Shown here: in pieces, positions 13,306 to 17,582 of the stretch
Numbering within the stretch: the first letter of the stretch is position 1
Layout: each line of letters opens with the position of its first letter
From: Vulcanimicrobiota bacterium
GTDB lineage: Bacteria; Vulcanimicrobiota; Vulcanimicrobiia; Vulcanimicrobiales; Vulcanimicrobiaceae
Assembly: GCA_019245275.1 (NCBI GenBank)
Contig: JAFARW010000093.1
Span: forward strand, 1 to 17,582
Direction: 5' to 3'
DNA: 17,582 nucleotides
The notes under the pieces: generated by a model
The model's database searches: none
What the model was told of the DNA's origin: nothing
Seen by the model: the letters and a program-made list of their open reading frames with translations, nothing else
Program-made: the position numbers and the translations under genes

Positions 13306-14610
13306 CTAACGGCTCGCTAACGGCACGAGAAGGCTTTCGATCGCGTCGTTCGCCGCGGCGACCGTGTGGTCGATTTCCGCCGCGGTATGCGCGGTTGAAA
13401 AGAAGCAGCTTTCGAACTGCGAGGGCGGCAGCAAGATGCCGCGATCGAGCATCGCGTGAAAGTATTTCGCGAAGAGTGCAGTGTCGGATCGGCGCGCGTC
13501 ATTGAGATTGTAGACCGGCTTATCTGTGAAGAAGATGCAAAACATCGATCCGCGCTGTGAGAGTTGGTGACTGACCCCATGCGTTTCAAAAACGTGATGC
13601 AGTCCGTCGCAGATGGCGGCCGTCGATCGCTCGAGCTGTTCGTAAACTGCGGGCTCACGAAGCATTCGTAGCGTGACAGCGCCGGCGGCCATCGCAACGG
13701 GGTGGCCCGCGAGCGTGCCGGCCGCATACACCGGACCATCCGGCGCTACCGATGCCATGATATCGGCCCGTCCACCGAACGCACCGACCGGCAAGCCGCC
13801 GCCGATGATCTTACCGAGCGCCGTGAGGTCCGGAACGATGCCTTCAATTCCTTGCGCTCCCCCCGGACCCGCGCGAAACCCCGTCATCACTTCATCGAAG
13901 ATCAATAGGGCGCCGGCACGGCGAGTGATGTCACGCAACGCTTGCAGATAGCCATCTTTCGGCAAAACCAGACCCATGTTGCCCGCATACGGCTCGACGA
14001 TGATTGCGGCTATCTCTTCGGCGTGGCGAGAGAACGCAGATCTGACGGCATCGATGTCGTTGTACGGAAGAACGAGCACGTCGCTCGCTGTTCCGGCCGT
14101 AACTCCCGGTGAGGTCGGCACGTCATTCGTCAGTGCGCCACTCCCGGCTTCGATCAAAAATCCATCCGCATGTCCGTGGTAACAGCCGGCAAACTTCAGA
14201 ACAAGGCGCCGCCCGGTGAAGCCGCGCGCCAAACGCACGGCACTCATCGTGGCTTCGGTCCCGCTGCACGTAAAGCGAACGCGCTCGATCGAAGGCATCG
14301 CTGCGCAAACGAGTTCGGCGACCTCGCTTTCGACTTCCGTAGGCGTTCCGTAACAAGTTCCTTTGGACGCGGCGAGTTGAATCGCGCGCACGATCGCGGG
14401 ATGCGCGTGCCCGAAGATCAATGGACCCCACCCGAGGATGTAGTCGACGTACTCGTGGTCGTCCAGATCGCGAACGATTGCGCCCGCTGCGGATTTGATG
14501 AAGACCGGCGAACCGCCGACCGCTTTAAAGGCGCGCACCGGCGAGTTGACGCCACCGGCGAGCACGCGCCGCGCGCGTGCATAGGCGGAGAGCGAACGTT
14601 CGAGTCTCAT
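13306..14610 (-). CDS. hemL: Glutamate-1-semialdehyde 2,1-aminomutase
   Basis: HemL turns glutamate-1-semialdehyde into 5-aminolevulinate using PLP/PMP. The 434 residues match the family. Motifs are VNSPVRAFKAVGG at the N-terminus, FTCSGTEATMSAVRLAR (PLP phosphate region), CYHGHADG near 143-150, VEPYAGNMG, LIFDEVMTGFR (D239 stacks on the cofactor) and DLTALGKIIGGGLPVGAFGG with Schiff-base lysine K267. The gatekeeper loop GTPTEVESEVAEL is present, which separates it from ornithine-type aminotransferases. ATG 14610 overlaps the mobA stop (ATGA), and the gene ends immediately before hemA. With hemA beside it, the pair handles the unstable aldehyde in sequence, as is usual for the C5 pathway. Confidence 0.95.
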   Translation of the reverse strand: MRLERSLSAYARARRVLAGGVNSPVRAFKAVGGSPVFIKSAAGAIVRDLDDHEYVDYILGWGPLIFGHAHPAIVRAIQLAASKGTCYGTPTEVESEVAELVCAAMPSIERVRFTCSGTEATMSAVRLARGFTGRRLVLKFAGCYHGHADGFLIEAGSGALTNDVPTSPGVTAGTASDVLVLPYNDIDAVRSAFSRHAEEIAAIIVEPYAGNMGLVLPKDGYLQALRDITRRAGALLIFDEVMTGFRAGPGGAQGIEGIVPDLTALGKIIGGGLPVGAFGGRADIMASVAPDGPVYAAGTLAGHPVAMAAGAVTLRMLREPAVYEQLERSTAAICDGLHHVFETHGVSHQLSQRGSMFCIFFTDKPVYNLNDARRSDTALFAKYFHAMLDRGILLPPSQFESCFFSTAHTAAEIDHTVAAANDAIESLLVPLASR

Positions 14611-15179
14611 GCGGTTACCGCGCGATACTGATCTTCGGTATTGATATTCGCCAGTGCGCTAGACTCTCGCAATGTGATGCCTCGCCAACGAAGATGCCGC
14701 AGTGTGTCCTTCACGCCGTCGCGTTCAGAGTCCAGCGATGCTGCCGCACGAACGAATGCTTTCCGATCGTAAAGCGCAAGCAACGGTTGCGGTCGGCCTT
14801 CTTCATCGAGCGCGACGACGGCCTCGTCGTCGGATTTCCAATGCTCGGCAATCTCACGTAAGGTGTTCGCTTGCACGAACGGCATGTCGGCGGCAACGAC
14901 GAAGGCGCGTAACTCGCGCACGACCTCAAATGCATCCAGTAACGTCGGGAGTGGGCCGCGCAGGGGTTCGCGATCGACGAGGATTTCCGCATCGAGCTGC
15001 AGCTTATGCGCCAAATCTGAATCGGCGCTTAAACAGATATAGGTCGGACAGAGGCCTTGCACGCTGCGATAAATATGAGCCAGCATCGGAACGTCTCCGA
15101 TCGGCCGCTCGAGTTTGCCTGGAAAGCGCGTTGCCTTCCCGCCGGCCAAGATAATGACGGCCGCGCCCGCTTCATCCAT
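14607..15179 (-). CDS. mobA: Molybdenum cofactor guanylyltransferase-like nucleotidyltransferase (MobA)
   Basis: From ATG 15179 the product has 190 residues, normal for MobA, which joins GMP from GTP to molybdopterin for bis-MGD enzymes. Visible motifs are ILAGGKATRFPGK near 10-22 (nucleotide loop), VDREPLRGPLPTLLDAFE, VVAADMPFV (metal-binding Asp), QPLLALYDRKA and the closing ANINTEDQY, which matches the MobA NINTPxD ending. ATG 15179 overlaps the hemB stop by 8 bases (ATGGATGA). Upstream ATGs at 15191 and 15203 would only add hydrophilic residues. A gene for molybdenum cofactor inside a heme operon is unusual. The fdhD fragment at the far end supports a molybdoenzyme in this organism. A related nucleotidyltransferase with another substrate cannot be excluded. 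Confidence 0.8.
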   Translation of the reverse strand: MDEAGAAVIILAGGKATRFPGKLERPIGDVPMLAHIYRSVQGLCPTYICLSADSDLAHKLQLDAEILVDREPLRGPLPTLLDAFEVVRELRAFVVAADMPFVQANTLREIAEHWKSDDEAVVALDEEGRPQPLLALYDRKAFVRAAASLDSERDGVKDTLRHLRWRGITLRESSALANINTEDQYRAVTA

Positions 15180-16161
15180 TGCGTTCGGCATACTCCTGCG
15201 CAAAGTAGGTCACGATCAGATCCGCGCCCGCCCTCGTAATCGAAGCAAGAACTTCATCGACGGCCCGCGGCAGATCGAGCCACCCATTTGACGCCGCCGC
15301 GTGGAGCATCGCGTACTCGCCACTGACATTGAATGCAGCAATCGGTACATCGAACCGCTCGCGTGCAGCTCGGATCACGTCGAGATAGGAAAGCGCGGGC
15401 TTGATCATCACGACGTCGGCGCCTTCGCGAATATCGAGCTCGATCTCGCGCATCGCTTCGCGGACGTTCGGCGGATCCATCTGGTACGTGCGCCGATCGC
15501 CGAATTGCGGTGCGCATCCTGCGGCTTCGCGAAACGGTCCGTAGAACGCCGATGCGTATTTGGCGGCATATGAGAGGATCGCAACTTGCAAGAAATTCTC
15601 TTCGTCGAGCGCGTCGCGTATCGCGCCGACGCGACCGTCCATCATATCCGATGGCGCAATGACATCCGCGCCTGAGGCCGCGTACGTCAACGCCGTGCGC
15701 ACGAGGACTTCGACCGTGCGGTCGTTGTCGACGTCTCCGCGTGCATCGAGCAAGCCGCAATGACCGTGATCCGTGTACTCGCAGTTGCAGAGGTCGGCGC
15801 AGACTAGCAGCTCGGGCACGGCTGCTTTGATCTCGCGAATCGTACGCTGAACGACGCCCTGCGGCTCGTAGTTGCTGCTTGCGATCGGATCTTTGTGCGC
15901 CGGAAGCCCGAAAAGCATCACCGCGCGAATCTTCATTTGCTGCAGCCGGCGCGCATATGTAACCGCCTGCGGGACGGTGAGTCGAGAGATGCCGGGCAGG
16001 CTCGCAATCGGACCGGCAGCCCTTTCATCTTCGACGATAAAGATCGGCTGCACGAGCCGCTCAACCATCACGTGGTGCTCGCGCACCAGCGCCCGCCGCG
16101 CTTCAGATGCGCGCAGACGACGTAAGCGAATTTTCGGTCCGCGGACCGATTGACGGATCAT
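15172..16161 (-). CDS. hemB: Delta-aminolevulinic acid dehydratase (porphobilinogen synthase)
   Basis: HemB condenses two 5-aminolevulinates into porphobilinogen. From ATG 16161 it has 329 residues. The Zn-binding cysteine triad is complete: C125, C127 and C135 in ADLCNCEYTDHGHCGLL, so a zinc-dependent form is expected. The Schiff-base lysines are K201 in YAAKYASAFYGPFREAAG and K254 in VMIKPALSYLDVI. VIAPSDMMDGRVGAIR and AFNVSGEYAML are also intact. The start is set by the ATGA overlap with the hemC gene. A longer frame up to 16326 reads arginine-rich antisense-like sequence and is rejected. The last codons overlap the mobA start, implying translational coupling along the operon. Confidence 0.96.
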   Translation of the reverse strand: MIRQSVRGPKIRLRRLRASEARRALVREHHVMVERLVQPIFIVEDERAAGPIASLPGISRLTVPQAVTYARRLQQMKIRAVMLFGLPAHKDPIASSNYEPQGVVQRTIREIKAAVPELLVCADLCNCEYTDHGHCGLLDARGDVDNDRTVEVLVRTALTYAASGADVIAPSDMMDGRVGAIRDALDEENFLQVAILSYAAKYASAFYGPFREAAGCAPQFGDRRTYQMDPPNVREAMREIELDIREGADVVMIKPALSYLDVIRAARERFDVPIAAFNVSGEYAMLHAAASNGWLDLPRAVDEVLASITRAGADLIVTYFAQEYAERNG

Positions 16162-17546
16162 CTTGTTGCAACTCCGTGCTTGAAATAACGCTGGATCGCC
16201 ACAACGAGCGACTCGATCGTGGGCTGCTCGGCAACGACGTCGGCCTCGACGCCGCGCTCCGCCGCTGCCCCGGCGGACGCCTCGCCCATCGCCGCGATCG
16301 CCGGCCGAGTCGCGTCGACGCGCCACGTTGGAAACATCTCACTAACAGTATCCACGGCGCCGCTGGATGCGAAAACGACCATGTCGACAGTCCCTTCGCC
16401 GAGCGCTTGCAGCGCTTCTTCAGCGCCGCGTACCTGCAGGACTCGAGCGCCGCCTCGTTCGAGGGCCGGCGCAATCCGGCTCTCTCGCTCCTGGGTCCGC
16501 GGCAACATGATGATCCGGCCTGCAAGCGGCAGCCCAATTTCCGGCGATCCCAACAGCTGCGCCGCCCCCGACGTCAGCAGCTGCGTTGCCAACCGTTCTC
16601 CCAACTCCGCGGCTTGTAACGGATTTTCGACGGTAGCAGTCGCGCGCGCAGCCACCGTTTGCGATCCGTCATGCGAACAAACAATCCCCGAGACCGTGAG
16701 TGCGCCGGCTCCAAAGTGCGCGTTGACGCCGATCGGCGCGTTGCATCCGCCGCCGAGTGCCGCCAGTGCCGAGCGTTCGCAGACGACCGCAAGCTCCGTG
16801 CAGGTATCGTTGATCGTTTCGCGGATCGTTTCGTGCAGCTCACTTCCTTCGCTGCGTGTTTCGACCGCAAGTGCGCCTTGTCCAACCGCGGGCACGATTT
16901 CATCGACTTCGAACGCAACGGTCGATGAAGCCGCCGCACTCAGACGGTTAAGCCCGGCCATCGCAAGAACAAGCGCATCGAACTCGCCTTCACGCAACTT
17001 TCGCAATCGCGTGTCGACGTTGCCGCGGCAATCAACGTATTCGAGATCGTGACGCAAAGATTTGAGTTGCGCGCGGCGCCGAATGCTCGACGTTCCGACC
17101 CGCGCGCCGGACGGCAACTCGTAGAACGAAGCAAAGCGCTCGCTGCAAAACGCGTCGCGCGGATCCTCGCGCTCCGAGATCGCGATCAACTGCAAACCCG
17201 GGTCGAGTGTGCTCGGCAAATCCTTGCACGAATGAACTGCGTAATCGGCGCGCCCGTCCAGGAGCGCCACCTCAATTTCCTTGACGAAAATGTTTTCCGC
17301 ATTCATCTCGCTCAGCGGGCGATGCGGCGCCAGGTCGCCGCGCGTCGCGATCGTCACGACTCGGGATTCAATGCCGGCGCGCTCAAGCGCGGACGTGATC
17401 GAAGAGGTTTGCATCAATGCGAGGCGGCTGCCGCGCGACGCGCACGTGAGGATTCGCGACGCTTCGGACGCGCGCTCATCGCGCGGCCCGGTTCCGGCAT
17501 TTTCGACGTATTTTCTGGCGTCGTCGGCGCTTAGCGCGGCGAGCAT
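16158..17546 (-). CDS. hemC: Porphobilinogen deaminase with a C-terminal half-length HemD-like domain
   Basis: Residues 32 to about 335 are HemC, which polymerises four porphobilinogens into hydroxymethylbilane: TCASRGSRLALMQT, HSCKDLPSTLDPG with catalytic D109, GTSSIRRRAQL, CRGNVDTRLRKL, VGQGALAVE and LGGGCNAPIG with C268 for the dipyrromethane cofactor. Residues 343-456 form an extra domain of about 115 residues (GRIIMLPRTQERES, DMVVFASSGAV, AIAAMGEASAGAAAERG, DVVAEQPTIESLV) that aligns by eye with the second lobe only of the HemD part of cobA-hemD. About 30 residues precede the usual HemC start. ATG 17546 lacks a Shine-Dalgarno sequence and the frame is open to the window edge, so the true start may lie outside. 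Confidence 0.92.
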   Translation of the reverse strand: MLAALSADDARKYVENAGTGPRDERASEASRILTCASRGSRLALMQTSSITSALERAGIESRVVTIATRGDLAPHRPLSEMNAENIFVKEIEVALLDGRADYAVHSCKDLPSTLDPGLQLIAISEREDPRDAFCSERFASFYELPSGARVGTSSIRRRAQLKSLRHDLEYVDCRGNVDTRLRKLREGEFDALVLAMAGLNRLSAAASSTVAFEVDEIVPAVGQGALAVETRSEGSELHETIRETINDTCTELAVVCERSALAALGGGCNAPIGVNAHFGAGALTVSGIVCSHDGSQTVAARATATVENPLQAAELGERLATQLLTSGAAQLLGSPEIGLPLAGRIIMLPRTQERESRIAPALERGGARVLQVRGAEEALQALGEGTVDMVVFASSGAVDTVSEMFPTWRVDATRPAIAAMGEASAGAAAERGVEADVVAEQPTIESLVVAIQRYFKHGVATR

Positions 17547-17582
17547 CTCTAAAGGAAGGTTCGCGAACTCGCGGAGGAGGGG
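17547..17582 (-). other. Open frame continuing upstream of hemC to the window edge
   Basis: These 36 bases read without a stop in the hemC frame (PLLREFANLPLE, directly followed by the ATG at 17546). They could be the end of a longer N-terminal extension or fusion, or untranslated leader. In another minus-strand frame a TAG occurs at 17549-17551, which could be the stop of a preceding gene. The window is too short to decide. Confidence 0.3.

Noticed and set aside
13306..13324. Direct repeat ctaacggc, spacer tcg, ctaacggc at the hemL/hemA junction
   Set aside because: It is only 8 bases per copy, lies within the last hemL codons and has no further copies; probably chance or a small slippage duplication.
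16162..16326. Extended hemB start at 16326
   Set aside because: The added 55 residues are arginine-rich antisense-type sequence inside hemC, and ATG 16161 makes a standard ATGA overlap.
1..17582. Mobile element, phage, CRISPR, toxin-antitoxin or biosynthetic cluster
   Set aside because: No transposase, integrase, regular spaced repeats, paired toxin/antitoxin genes or specialised-metabolism enzymes are visible; the genes are mostly core metabolism and envelope functions.

Overview
The window is a dense, GC-rich stretch of bacterial chromosome with no intergenic gap over 300 bases. I see no rRNA, tRNA, CRISPR array, transposase or phage gene. An outer-membrane barrel protein, a TonB-like protein and several exported proteins suggest an organism with two membranes. 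Heme is made by the C5 (glutamyl-tRNA) route, because both hemA and hemL are present, so this is not a typical alphaproteobacterium. The general look recalls poorly cultured soil lineages such as Eremiobacterota/Vulcanimicrobiota, but that is only an impression.

Left part (1-6238): a minus-strand pair (a small outer-membrane barrel protein followed by the start of fdhD, cut by the window edge) diverges from a secreted phosphoesterase/phospholipase C. A translationally coupled pair follows on the minus strand: a COG4280-type membrane protein and a 58-residue membrane protein. A short dispersed-type repeat separates this pair from a branched-chain aminotransferase (ilvE). ilvE converges on an exported class A beta-lactamase-like serine hydrolase that lacks the usual omega-loop glutamate. 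A small secreted protein of unknown function and a proline-rich micro-ORF complete the region. Three convergent pairs here end in TAG stops embedded in CTAG.

Middle (6256-8925, plus strand): an AI-2E/PerM family membrane protein, arginase, and a compact endonuclease/exonuclease/phosphatase-superfamily protein, closely packed.

Right part (8909-17582, minus strand): a tetrapyrrole operon reading hemC with a half-length HemD-like tail, hemB, mobA, hemL, hemA, cobA-hemD fusion, a DUF92 membrane protein and a TonB-like protein. The first five junctions overlap or abut. Together hemA, hemL, hemB, hemC and hemD convert glutamyl-tRNA to uroporphyrinogen III, and CobA diverts part of it to precorrin-2 for siroheme or cobalamin. 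MobA makes the guanylyl form of molybdenum cofactor, which matches the fdhD fragment at the other end.

No clearly new multi-gene system is visible. The most unusual points are the second, half-size HemD domain on HemC, the guanylyltransferase gene inside the heme operon, several genes whose conserved N-terminus has no ordinary start codon in reach, and the beta-lactamase relative without its deacylating glutamate.
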